From Ciona savignyi (Eukaryota; Chordata; Ascidiacea; Phlebobranchia; Cionidae), in NCBI GenBank assembly GCA_000149265.1, contig CH001357.1, positions 1,234,805 through 1,298,804 on the forward strand: DNA of 64,000 nt, read 5' to 3'. Shown here in pieces: positions 43,843-54,697 of the stretch. Each line of letters starts with the position of its first letter. The stretch's first letter is position 1. A model generated the notes under the pieces. It made no database searches, was not told where the DNA came from, and saw nothing but the letters and a program-made list of their open reading frames with translations. The translations under genes and the position numbers were made by a program.

Positions 43843-44540
43843 ATTTACCTCTGCGTAATTTGTTGGTTAATCTCGATAACCTTGCAAATAAAACCATTAC
43901 TGCTTGCAAAGGTTTAAGTTTGTTTACCCTGGACGTACCTACAACTCTCCGCTATAGCACTAATGAGCTAACCGGCAGAAATTTAGAATGTTTGCCGAAA
44001 GACTTTCAATTATGCATGGATTTCTTTTTACTTGACAAAATGAATAACAAAATACCGTATGATGTGCACCTTTGAATAATTTACGGGATATTTGTTTTAG
44101 TTTATTTGATATCTACTAAATCTCATGTACCATAGCTGGTAAATTTTATTAAATACACAATCTATAACACGTGCTGCGGTTTAACGTATTCTTGTCAGGT
44201 TTGATAAAATATGTAAAAAGTAGAAGATGTGAAAGTATGATTAGTATAAAAACGGTATAACTGATGTAATACAGTTTCAACCACATGTTTCATAGCGTAA
44301 ATATGGTAGAAGCTCATACATAACCTTAAATTACTATAATAACGTACTAATAAGCTTCACCAGGAAAACTTAATAATCAAGTAAAAATTAAGAGATGTGA
44401 ATCAAACTATTTATTTCAGAAGTTAAAATGCATTCTATTGATAAGACACATCAATACATTCTGCATTTACATTATCAAGGAAGAATGTCAGCTGGTTACT
44501 ATAGTTCACTTTCAATACTTGGTTTATTTCGCTAATAAAG
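43843..44540. other. Intergenic, no gene recognised
   Basis: A 71-codon frame at 43860-44075 has no recognisable domain. The remainder is AT-rich. Confidence 0.45.
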
Positions 44541-44708
44541 TATCCAGTGATACTGGAATTTACTATATTATGAAAATATATGTATCCAGTGATATTGGAA
44601 TTTACTGTATTATGAAACTATATGTATCCAGTGATATTGGAATTTGCTGTATTATGAAAATACATGTATCCAGTGATATTGAAATTTACTGTACTATGAA
44701 AATATATA
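44541..44708. repeat. Minisatellite, 42-bp unit, 4 copies
   Basis: Starts of tatccagtgata at 44541, 44583, 44625 and 44667, an exact period of 42. As 42 is a multiple of 3 the repeat leaves a frame open (44438-44764), which is not taken as a gene. Confidence 0.92.
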
Positions 44709-44729
44709 TATATATCTATTTGTCTATCT

Positions 44730-44934
44730 CAGTGGTTTTCAACCAGGGTCCCGCGGAACTTTAGGGTTCCGCCAATACAGTCCAGGGGTTCCGCAACTTT
44801 TAATTTTAAATGAATAAACATTAAATAAACATTGCTTTTTTACATAAGACAATTAAATTATTGCACATGGGTTCCTCAAGTCAGTAAAATGTTTCCACGG
44901 GGTTCCAGTGCAGCAAAAAGGTTGAAACTCACTG
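44730..44934. mobile_element. hAT MITE with perfect 8-bp target duplication
   Basis: 205 bp. Ends CAGTGGTTTTCAACC and GGTTGAAACTCACTG are inverted repeats. The target duplication gtctatct is identical at 44722-44729 and 44935-44942. An 8-bp duplication with CAGTG ends is diagnostic of hAT. Confidence 0.93.
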
Positions 44935-44944
44935 GTCTATCTAC

Positions 44945-45344
44945 TAAAGAATACAATCTAAAATTAATCGCATCCGCGTTCATGCAAACGGTCGTCGGTT
45001 TCCCCTTCACTATCTTTTTCTACTGACGACTTAAAACTAATTATCTGATAATGTGTATGTAAATACCAAATGATAAGTACATAATAACTGTGGTATGAAA
45101 TATATAAATCACGGAATATCAGTAAAGATATATTAAATAAATTGCACTGATACGCTAAATACATTTTTCACATTGCTGCCTTAATCTGACAATCAATTAA
45201 AACAGAAGGCGATCAAGACACATTAGAGTAAATGCGTTGGATTTGGAACTTAAATTAAAACGTATTTCAATTGAAATAAACAATAATAAATGCAGTGGAA
45301 CTTATGTTACTTCTTTTACAGGGGAATTAAGAAGAGCAAAATAG
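44945..45344. other. Intergenic / 3' flank of the P450 gene
   Basis: No further gene seen. Polyadenylation-type signals (minus-strand) are present but cannot be chosen between. Confidence 0.4.
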
Positions 45345-47845
45345 TTAAATTCGTTTCTTCGAGACAACATTGTAAGAAAATGGTCTTAGTGAGATAACAC
45401 TCTCTCCTGCCATGTCGACTTTTTCACCGGGCTTTAGTCTAAATGAAAATCTATGAAACAAAGAAACTGTGACCAAGAATAGCTCCATATTTGCAAGTTG
45501 CTGTCCAAGGCAACTACGCAGTCCAATATTGAACTGCATAACGTTCTTGGATTTAACGAAGTTGCCATTGGCGTCGAGATGCCTTTCAGGGTTGAATTCG
45601 TAAGGATTCTTCCATATTTTTTCGTCATGGTGAATTGCCCAAATGTTGGTAAGAACGATGGTGTCTTTCGGAATCCTATAACCCATAAGCGTCGTATCTG
45701 CACTAGAGTGATGAGGCACAGAAAATGGAACGTTTGGCCGCACTCTATTGGTCTCCTTAAAAAGATGAATTAATAAATAAACATATTAACTATTTCACTC
45801 CCGGCTAAATGCATTAATTCAAACATGCTGTCCCGCAGTGTCTCTTTTAAACAAGCCACATCCTAGAATCTACCTCTAATAAAAAATATATTATGTAAAT
45901 TTTAGTGAACACCACTTTATATGTAAAGAAAATTTTGCTCAACTTTTAAAAATTTGAGGTGCACTGACGAACGAAATACTCACTAATTATAGGTATGCCT
46001 AAACGATATAAACATTGGAATGTAGATTGGCTAATAGTTTTTGTACTCAGAAAAATTTGAACTGTATTTTTATCTATAGTAGTATTTTTACTATTCCTAA
46101 TTGAAATTTCCCTTTATAACTATATTATTAAAAAATGAACCAAAACGCTTTGAAGTTTTTCGCGATATATCGCGAGTTGGGACGCAAAGACTTAACGTGC
46201 ATAATAACCGTTTCCATATTTTAATCATCTATGGAACAAAACAAATAATGAACAATTTCTAACAAATCAACAACCCGCTTCACCTGTATAACTGCTCTCG
46301 CGTATGGCATCTTTTCAGCGTGAGCCATCTTCAGGACTCCGCTGGAGCCGAGGACACGATCCACCTCTTCCTGAAACTTCTGTTGAACCTCCGGATACTG
46401 ACAAAGGTAGAGGATGATCCAACATATGGTTGATGTCGTTGTATCCGTCCCCGCTATGAAGAGATCCCGACACTATGGTTCACAATGAGGTTAAAACACT
46501 TATCTTCTTCACGACTCGCTCACCCTAAAAAAACTATTTTTTTACAATCAACATGATCATTAATTTGTTTGTACAAACACTTGATCATAAATATTAGTTT
46601 TACCATTGCAACTAGTTGTTCTTTACTGAATGAGCTGTATTGAATCCAGTTTGGGTCTTCTTGTCCCCGGAAATCCTCCTTATGTTCTTCATAAGACGTC
46701 TTTTCAGGGACATCTGTGATACGTAAGCCGTTATACAGTAATAGTGTAATACTTTAATTCGGTCCGTTTTATAATAAACTTAAAATAACTAGGACTCAGA
46801 CGATGTCTGCTAAGGTTCTTGTACAAATCCACAACCGGTTAGCAAGTAGGCGGTTTCGACTTAATTATATTTTAGATAAGGGGAAAAGTACAACCCCAAT
46901 AAACTAGAGGACTGTGTCTTGTGGCTCTGTACTAAACTTACTTTGTTTGTTTACGAAAGATAGATGTTAAATTATACAACCTTTTGTCTTCTTGTCACAG
47001 GACTTCTCCATTTCATTGAGAAAGCTGTCGACGTAGTCACGTGGTTCTTTGGGGTCACGTGTGTCTTCATGTTCCTTGATTTCCTTTTCTATAACATCGT
47101 GAATATCTTGCTTAAACTTCATGGTTTTTCGATACAGCATTCCAAAAACAGGAAGATGGCGAAGAAATGGAGCAATGGCCACAAACCCAGTCAACGTACT
47201 CAACTTGTCTTTGCGGTTCAATGTAGTTAATATAGCTCTGAAGTCTTCGCTTTCTTCAATAACATTATGTCCAAATATTATATGGCAAATGGTAGTTGAA
47301 ATTACTGTATAAATCTCGTTATCAATTGCAAATGGATCAGATCCGTATTTCTCGATTCTGTCGCAGAGATCATTCACATAGATTAGGATTGTCGGTTCTA
47401 GAGCTCTTCTACCCATCCCAAATTCCCTCAGCGTGTTCAGTCCGAATCTACGTTGTTCTTGGTGGAAAGATCCAGAATTGATCATCAAAATTCCCTTTCC
47501 TCCTTTAAAAAGTGGGATTCCATTTGGTGGACGATCCGCTATGTGTGTGTTTTTAACAAGCGCCTCATGAGCCGCCTCATAACTCCCAAGCAAAAGGACA
47601 TCTTTATGTCCTAACCTTACCATACAGATTGGACCGTATTGCTGGTTCCATTTCATCATTGCGTGTTCGGGGTGCTTCCCTAACTGAGTAATTGCCCCAA
47701 GTAGGGGAATTCCCCTGGGTCCAGGTGGGCTTAGTGGAGATCTTCTGTTCCAAATATGCCACGTCAGGTAAAACACAATCGCAAGCAAGAGGATTGTATC
47801 AAATGTCCCCCTAATGGTGTGGACTATGCTTACTTCCTCCATCAT
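45345..47845 (-). CDS. Cytochrome P450, CYP2 clan, 4 exons, intact
   Basis: Minus-strand exons are 47845-46981, 46713-46604, 46472-46284 and 45761-45345; every junction keeps phase, giving about 526 aa. An N-terminal membrane anchor (TILLLAIVFYLTWHIW) is followed by the hinge SPPGPRGIPLLG. The I-helix DLFIAGTDTTTS is built across the exon 2/3 join (EQLVAM-CRDLF). The K-helix ExxR is ETNR, the PERF-like motif is FNPERHL, and the haem loop is FNIGLRSCLG with the axial cysteine. All key residues are present. It is an ER-membrane monooxygenase; the substrate cannot be told. The start was set at the MM pair (47845/47842), which sits just before the anchor; an upstream in-frame ATG at 47899 is less likely. 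Four exons are fewer than the nine of vertebrate CYP2 genes. Confidence 0.92.
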
Positions 47846-47974
47846 GCTAACTATATTTCCACAATTGTATCTGCAAGTAGTATAAGTCATAAGCTCCAAA
47901 TACGTTTATGTAATTACAAGAATTCCCCTGATGTATACCCTTAAGATGTTACGTCAGTTGTTGGTTGCTTAATA

Positions 47975-48225
47975 CTTGGGAAAACCAAGAAGTTATAACA
48001 CACGGGCAATAGTCAGATCATCTTGCACCCACCATCATGTTACCTGAGCTATTGGAAAGTGTTGTGTATGATTCACATGTTCTTTCAATTTAGTAGAAAT
48101 CATTTATCCGCTGGGTTCAGGCAATGTCCGTTAAGTGCCTTGTCCAAGCACACAACCGACTAGTTAGCGACCAGTTTCGAAACTGCAACCCTTCGGCTGA
48201 AAGTCGACGCAATAACCCACCAATC
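47975..48225 (-). mobile_element. SINE-I, minus strand
   Basis: Tail partly lost; body and head clear. It lies upstream of the P450 gene. Confidence 0.8.
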
Positions 48226-48254
48226 TATGAGGACGATTTTGCCAAATCCGACTG

Positions 48255-48482
48255 CCAAGTTCCTAATTCTGGCCCGCCGCATGTTGCCAGCATGTTGCAA
48301 GACTAAATTACAATGTCACAGCTAAATAACGATGTCACAGCTATATTTTTGCGTCGCTAGATCACTTGGCCCTCCAGTCTAAGAATGGAATAATGATGAG
48401 GCCCTTCAGTCTAAGAATGGAATAATGATGAGGCCCTTCAGTCTAAGAATGGAATAATGAAGTGTGGCTACCCCTAATCCTA
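48255..48482 (+). mobile_element. hAT-type MITE (family h1) with internal 32-bp triplication
   Basis: Matches 55634-55887 at both ends (ggcccgccgcatgttg; gtgtggctacccct). The block ggcccttcagtctaagaatggaataatgatga, 32 bp long, occurs three times with anchors at 48375, 48407 and 48439. Confidence 0.65.
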
Positions 48483-48534
48483 AGCGACATCAACTCGTTA
48501 CTGAATTGTTGTGAAATCAAAATCAATTGCTTTT

Positions 48535-48690
48535 TAGTCGGTAGTAGGCTTTGGCAAGGCACTTTACGGTTGCTGATAAACTCATTTAGTTACTAAGTTA
48601 AATCAACTAGAGTAATGTCGCCATCATATACCACACACTGCAAGAGCTTCAATAACCCGAAACAAAACCTTACGGTTTATCAACCGTGCT
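48535..48690 (+). mobile_element. SINE-I, strongly diverged
   Basis: Only ggcaaggcactttacgg and caccacacactgcaagagc-type blocks remain; probably an old copy. 48700-49030 shows no gene. Confidence 0.5.
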
Positions 48691-49032
48691 GATAAACACA
48701 AAAATCGATTCCATGTTTTATCGCCATTCTAATCAATGGTGCCCTATTAAATATCCATTGACGCACCGGTACATTGTGTACACATATGCTAGCTGTAATT
48801 GCCAAACAATGGTTAATAATCAACATTTTACCTAGAGCTTTATGTGATTACAAACGAATATGTTACGCAATAAAGGCAAAATAAAACATCCTGTTATGTG
48901 AAAAGCCAGTATTACGACACAATTGAATAAATTAAAAATTACTTACGTTTTATAAAATTGTACAGTCACTACTATAATGCCAAATAAAGTCTAATAATTT
49001 GACAAAATTATGAAAAAGAAGCGTTTGCTTTA

Positions 49033-49475
49033 AAGGAGGAGTTCAACCAATTATTCTCCCTATCTCTCCAATGCAAACTGACTTTACAAAAAAAAGGCTG
49101 CCATTTAAAATCCTACCATAGGAAGATATTTTCACAACTAAAAATTGAAGCTTGGATCTGCAACCTATACTTAAAAACGGTCCAAAATTTGGCTTAAAGA
49201 TTTTAACCACCTCCAACTTTTTCCCAACAAAACAACTAGCAGATGCACAATCAACACCTTTATTTTACGAAGCACTACTTCACTATTATAAAACTTTACA
49301 GTTAAACGAGAACACCGACGCGCAGCCTAGCACATGCTGCTTCCAACCGTACAAACATTGAGGTTTAGCCGCCATTATTACTCAGCAAACACACAAATTT
49401 AAAAACAATACGGCTAAAAGTTAATTTCGGCCGAGCATAGAGGTCTATTATTTGGATTTACGCCAAGTTAACGCT
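49033..49475 (+). mobile_element. MITE-M1, near full length
   Basis: From gaggagttcaaccaattatt to the right end near ttggatttacgcc. Slightly diverged from the 5041-5496 copy. 49480-49860 shows no gene. Confidence 0.65.
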
Positions 49476-49874
49476 CCGAAAACGAGCAGGCTAAACATAC
49501 TGCTCGCCTCTTTTTGAAGTGTTGCAATTACGCTACATTACACTTTACTATATGGCATTATATAAGAGGTTATCTACGTTCTGGTACGCTATTCAAACCA
49601 TTTAAACCGAGATGGTTTGATTCCATAAATTGTGCAGATATCTTTTTATAATAAGACACGTTATTTACACACCTTCCTGATATGAGAGGTTTGGAAATTG
49701 CATTGCGTTTGCAAGCACACAGGTCTCTATGGTAAAATGTTTACTTGAGTATATTTTTTGCTCCTTCTTTGCTGTAATGAAAAATATATTTAACAAGGTT
49801 AACAAAAGAAGCAGAAAAAAAACGATCAAACTACAATATCTAAAACATGTCACAATAAAAACAAGACAATGTGA

Positions 49875-49995
49875 ATAGGATATTCATGTCTATCCCTATG
49901 AATTGGAAAACCAAGTGGATTTACACACGGGCCATCGTCAGATCACCTCGTGCCCACCGTCGGGTTACCGGGGCAGTTGCAATGTGCTGTGTATG
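49875..49995 (-). mobile_element. SINE-I, tail half only, minus strand
   Basis: Ends abruptly at gtatgatagacact, where the duplicated block of 50000-50410 begins. Confidence 0.75.
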
Positions 49996-50409
49996 ATAGA
50001 CACTGCTTTTGTCCGATACGTAACTTTCTTTTTTGCATTTCTGACATGTTAACGGAAGTTTCAGTTCGGTTAAACTAACCGATTTTAAATTATGACAATT
50101 TGTGACATGAGGATTTGACGGTCTCACTTTCCTGAATTTGTGTGTTTCTCTGGCCAAGGTTCGAATCCATGATAGACTGCTCACTCGGACCGTTTTGGCA
50201 ACGTTAAATTTTTGCACGTCTCTCTCCTTATCTGGTGTCTGGTTCTCGAGACGCGACTCTTCTTGGTAATCAGGTTCTTTCGAACGACGTGACGCATTTT
50301 CTTCCACGTGGCCTTATCAACAGAATTCGTTTCTGCAACTGTGTTTTGTAACTTTTGGAAAATCGAGTTTCTTTGTTGGACCATTCACTTTTTTTGTTTT
50401 TTAAAACGG

Positions 50410-50510
50410 GCTAAGTTTCTAACCTATGATAGGCTCGTCAATTATACCGTTTTTGAATAGGGATCGATAACAATTCGGCCCCACGATCGTACTGCAATCA
50501 ACTTGTTTAT
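50410..50510 (-). mobile_element. SINE-II-like fragment
   Basis: The reverse complement reads gatcgtggggccgaattgttatcgatcc, a diverged SINE-II head (A box). Confidence 0.45.
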
Positions 50511-50604
50511 TGTATCTTTTCAATATTTGCAGGTTATTTGTTGTACGTGTAATCCATCATCGTGAAGTTTCATTTCTTTCTTTTCAGTCACTTGTTATAT
50601 CCGA

Positions 50605-50890
50605 CCAGTTAGTCTGGTGGTTTAGTGCAAAGCCGTTCAACCTAAAGGTTGCAGGTACGAAACTGGTAGCTATCTAGTCGGTTGTTTCCTTTAGCAAAGC
50701 ACTTTATGGACATTGCCTGAACGCAGCAGATTAATGGGTTCTACTAAATTGCAGAAATGTTTGTATAATATACAACATACTGCAATCGCTGCGGTAACCC
50801 GATGGTGGACGCAAGGTGATGTAACGATTGCCCATATGTTAAGCCCCTTGTTTTTCCCATTTACGGGGATAAACATGAATATCCTATCCA
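50605..50890 (+). mobile_element. SINE-I, full length
   Basis: Lies between the two copies of the 50.0/50.9-kb direct repeat. Head, body and tail are complete. 51430-51880 shows no gene. Confidence 0.85.
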
Positions 50891-51899
50891 GCGCTGTCAC
50901 AGTAAGATGTTGCAATGGTAAATTCTGTCGAGTATTTCCAACAATAGAGACAAAGCTTTTGTCCGATATGCAACTTTCTTCTTTGCATTTCTGACATGTT
51001 ATTGTAAGTTGCAGTTTTGTTAAACTTATCGATTTTAAATTACGACAATTTGGGTCTCACATTCCTGAATTTGTGTGTTCCTCTGGCCAAGGTTCGAATC
51101 CATGATGGACTGCTCACTAGAACCGTTTTTGTATAGAATTGGTATATGTACAAATCGCGTTCTTCGGTGCACTGCATTTTGGTTTCAGGTTTCAATCGGC
51201 AAATTGTCTTGATTTTTCGCAACGTTAAACTTTTGCACGTCTCTCTCCTTATCTGGTGTCTGCTTCTCAAGACGCGACTCTTCTTGGTAATTAGCTTCCT
51301 TCGAACGACGTGACGCATTTTCTTCCACGTGGCCTTATCAGCAGAATTCGTTTCTGCAACTGTATTTTGCAGCTTTTGGAAAATCGAGTTTCTTTATTGG
51401 ACAATTCACTTTTTTTGTTTTTTTAAAACGGATTTTGTCTTAAAAGATACAAACGATGGTCGGTTTATCTACCATAGTAAAACTATATACTTCCGCCCTA
51501 TGCAAGCACAAGCTTAGATTTGTCTATTAAACGCTTTCCAAAGATACCAAACTTATATTGTCCGTGTGTAAACGCTCTTCGGTCGATTGCCCGTGTGTTA
51601 ACGCGCCTTGATTTCACCTAGCCCGGTAAAAAGGTTATGTTGGTGAAACAACTTTTCAAGCTTTAGCCGCACAATACTAACAGCCCAATGTTAAAAGGTA
51701 TTTTCAAATCATAGGCTTATTAACACATAGCAATATACAGTTTTAACTTGTAAATGTCAATGTATTTTGTATTATTTACTCGTAAACACTCGTTGCACGA
51801 ATAAAAAAACAAATTTAAGAAGAGTTTAAACTATAGCTTATATAATTTGTTAGTCCCTTATACATTTAAAGGCAACTAAAGACTTGTTTTGTGATCTAC

Positions 51900-52085
51900 C
51901 ATGGCTAACGTACGACTGTAGTTTCTTGAAACTTTAGAATAACCACGCCGGTAAGTAACGGCGAGGTAATCTGAGAAGATTACTAAGGACCTTGAAAGAA
52001 AGACGGTACCATGGGTGGTATATTAGATCGGTGATTTGACTGCAAACGCAACTTCAACAATCTCAAGCTAAGGTAAGCATTGAGT
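51900..52085 (+). promoter_or_regulatory. Kazal E promoter and 5' UTR exon
   Basis: Palindrome GTAATCTGAGAAGATTAC at 51966-51983, TATATT at 52019-52024, and an untranslated exon with a caagctaag/gtaagc donor near 52072. Arrangement as in Kazal A-D. Confidence 0.58.
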
Positions 52086-52359
52086 GTATGGTCTGCATCG
52101 AATATATCATCGTGCGGTGGAAGTCTGCGTTTAGGTTTGCTGTCCAAGGATTGCAAGATTTTAACAGTTAATTTGCTGGAGCTATTGCATTGTGTGACCA
52201 CAAGACTTTGATGTCTGAAAAATTCTTCTCGGTGAATCTATGCTGATCACTTACAATAAGCATTATATTAATTGCTATAGCTTCTTCAGTGTTGTATTTT
52301 GAAACGTAATACGTTTACAATTGGTATGTTATCAGACATTTATTTGTTTCTCACAGATC

Positions 52360-52791
52360 ATGAAGACAATCGCCATTCTTTGTTTAATCGGCTTCTTCGT
52401 GTCAGGTGAATCATTTATTACATTATGAACTAAAGTGTTAAGTCTCCAATTGATTTTAACATTTTCTTTTTTATTTTCAGTCAAGAGTGAGGTGAGTGGA
52501 ATGCCCATAGATATCATATTTACAAGTTCATTATAAGTTTTCTATGTTAATTTTTATATTACAGGCTCCAGAGTGTGATGAATTCGTTAACGAAACAGAA
52601 GCAACATGTGGCGCACTGCCTGAGGAGCCGGTTTGTGCCACAGATGGAACAGATTACCGCCATCCGTGCGCCTTCTGTGCCGCACAGTATTTCACAGAGT
52701 AAGCAAAAATTGATTTACAGTGTTTCCGTATAAATTAAACTTTTCCTTTTCAGCTCAACCTTGACATACTCCAAGGATGGTCGTTGCTAAA
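52360..52791 (+). CDS. Kazal E: secreted Kazal-type serine protease inhibitor
   Basis: Coding exons are 52360-52405, 52481-52491 (11 nt), 52565-52698 and 52755-52791, in phase, 75 aa. Signal peptide MKTIAILCLIGFFVS; micro-exon residues VKSE; Kazal domain with CDEFVNETEATC, PVCATDGTDYRHPC, FC and YSKDGRC. It is the same subtype as A and C but stands alone, on the plus strand, without a divergent partner. AATAAA at 52832. Confidence 0.88.
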
Positions 52792-53102
52792 CACTGGCGC
52801 CCCAATAACCATGAGTTCATTATTCGGAGGCAATAAAATGAGATAAAACTTACGTTGCATTTATTTGAAGACCTATATCAGTGGTATGCGTTGGTTTAGG
52901 GACTAACAACATAATCAGGATTATTTATATTCATTTTACCGGACTTATTTTCGAACCCCTGATTTGAAAGTCGGTAACGGTAGCGTAAACTAATCGGCCA
53001 AACGAACGTACTATTGTTAGGACAATTATAAAAATCCAGCAACCTATCGACTGACCTTCTCAACGAATAAGCATCCTAACCAAGTTAATCACCCGGGCAA
53101 TC

Positions 53103-53345
53103 GTTATAGGATATTTTCATGCTTATTCCAAACCGCAAGGGACGTTAACACACGGGTAATCGTCAAATTACCTCGCGCCCACCGTCGGGTTAGCGAAGCC
53201 AATGCAGTGTGTTGTGTATAATTAACACGTTTCTCTAAGTTTTGTAATGTCCTGTTAAAGGCCTTGCCCAAGAACACAACTGACTAGTTTCGAACCTTAA
53301 ACGGTTTGGTCGAAAGGCGACGCGTTAATCCACCACCACTAATCG
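53103..53345 (-). mobile_element. SINE-I, minus strand, body deleted
   Basis: Tail and middle present; part of the body is missing before gccttgcccaagaacac. 53350-53925 shows no gene. Confidence 0.75.
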
Positions 53346-53929
53346 GTATATTTATCCACTCATGTGATATTGCCAGAGCCTTGCTCTATATCGCGTAGTT
53401 ATCGGCTTACCTAACTTAGCCGAGAAAAGGGGGAAAAATCAGCATCAAGAAACTTATACTGTTTTAACGGTTTAGGTGTCATCGCAGCATACCCCAAATA
53501 TCAATATTGTTGTGTGAATAAGCAAACCAAAGACGACAAATATATTTGGAGAAAATGTTTATTTTATGAAAGCGTGAAATGAAGAAAAAAAGAAATTTTT
53601 GAAATCTTTTAATTTTGATCAAAATGCCAGACTATCACAATTGAAAACATAGGTAACAAAATCACAGCGGAACTTAAAATAGTTTCAATTATTAGAAAAA
53701 CACCATGGAAAATAATGTAGAAACGTGATTGAACTTCGGCTTCTAAATTTCTGTTGTAAAACTGTTTAAACAATACGAAGGTATAAGTGGGGGGAGGGTT
53801 TCATGTTCGCAACCTACAAGAAATAAAAGTGAAAGGTCTCTTGAGATATAGATAACTGTGAAGTAATCATTTAACAACGTATTAAACCAGGTAACATTCG
53901 CTGACGTACAAGGTAATCTGACGATTTTC

Positions 53930-54065
53930 CGAACACAGTGGATTAATGGGTTCTACTAAAATTAAATGATCGTATTCAATCATACACAACACACTGCAAT
54001 AGCTGTTGCAACTCAAAGGCGTCAGGTGATTTGACGAATGTCTATGTGATAAACCGCCTTTTCCA
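53930..54065 (+). mobile_element. SINE-I fragment
   Basis: Body part only (ggattaatgggttctact to gtctatgtgataaacc). Confidence 0.65.
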
Positions 54066-54309
54066 TTGTATTCAAAATATCGTAAGCAATACAAAGAAAT
54101 TTTGATATTTTCAACAAAATTCATATATTGAAATATTATTTAAAATGGAACTTAAATCTTCTCGGACAGTAATTCCATAGTTTAAAGTGCAGAATTTAAA
54201 TTACTAACTCACCAATAAGTCGTTCAGTTTATTTCAAATGCAAATCTGTTCTCCGTCTGACGATCCGCGTACGACATGCTCTGTGCGGAATTAACAAGTT
54301 TATGCGTGT

Positions 54310-54655
54310 GGCTTGGTGGTGTGGCCCTTGCACTTCCTTTCGGAAGGTTACAGGTTCGAAACCAGCCTCTGGTTAAACACTTAGATCAAAAATTTTGGTG
54401 GATTAGTGTGTGGTGATTCCGGTGAAAAATGCAGGTTCGAAACTGACCGCTAGCTAGTCGGTTGTGTCCTTGGACAAGGTACTTTAACGGACATTTCCTT
54501 AACCCTGCATATTAATGGGTCCTACCAAATTGAAGGAACGTTTAAATCATACACAACACACTGCAATAGCTCCGGTAACCAGACGGTGTGCGCGAGGTGA
54601 TCTGACGATTGCCCGTTCGCCGTTTCCCCATTCACGGGGATAAACATAAATACAT
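54310..54655 (+). mobile_element. SINE-I, near full length, preceded by a tRNA-like fragment
   Basis: 54405-54655 is SINE-I. 54310-54365 (tggtgtggcccttgcac, then aggttcgaaacc) is another tRNA-like head, perhaps a truncated SINE. Confidence 0.7.
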
Positions 54656-54697
54656 CCTATTCTAAATACAGTTGATTAAATTCACATATCAATTTAC

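Larger units (their letters stand above)
50000..51425 (-). repeat. Two-copy direct repeat with a conserved minus-strand frame, split by a SINE-I
   Basis: 50000-50410 and 50945-51425 are diverged copies of one sequence. On the minus strand both read EENASRRSKE..YQEESRLE, followed in both by the block TPDKERDVQKFNVAK, and both carry SWIRTLAR/THKFR and a CQKCK pair. The second copy has a 60-80 bp extra piece and loses the frame later. No domain was recognised; it may be part of an old gene or of an unrecognised transposon. Confidence 0.6.

Noticed and set aside
44438-44764. 108-codon frame with VSSDIGIYCIMK repeats
   Set aside because: Produced by a 42-bp minisatellite running into a hAT MITE; no signal, domain or splice context.
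54229-54245. Terminal exon of the Tudor gene (DLHLK, stop)
   Set aside because: Phase fits but the acceptor is poor and five codons are too few to trust; mentioned only as a possibility.
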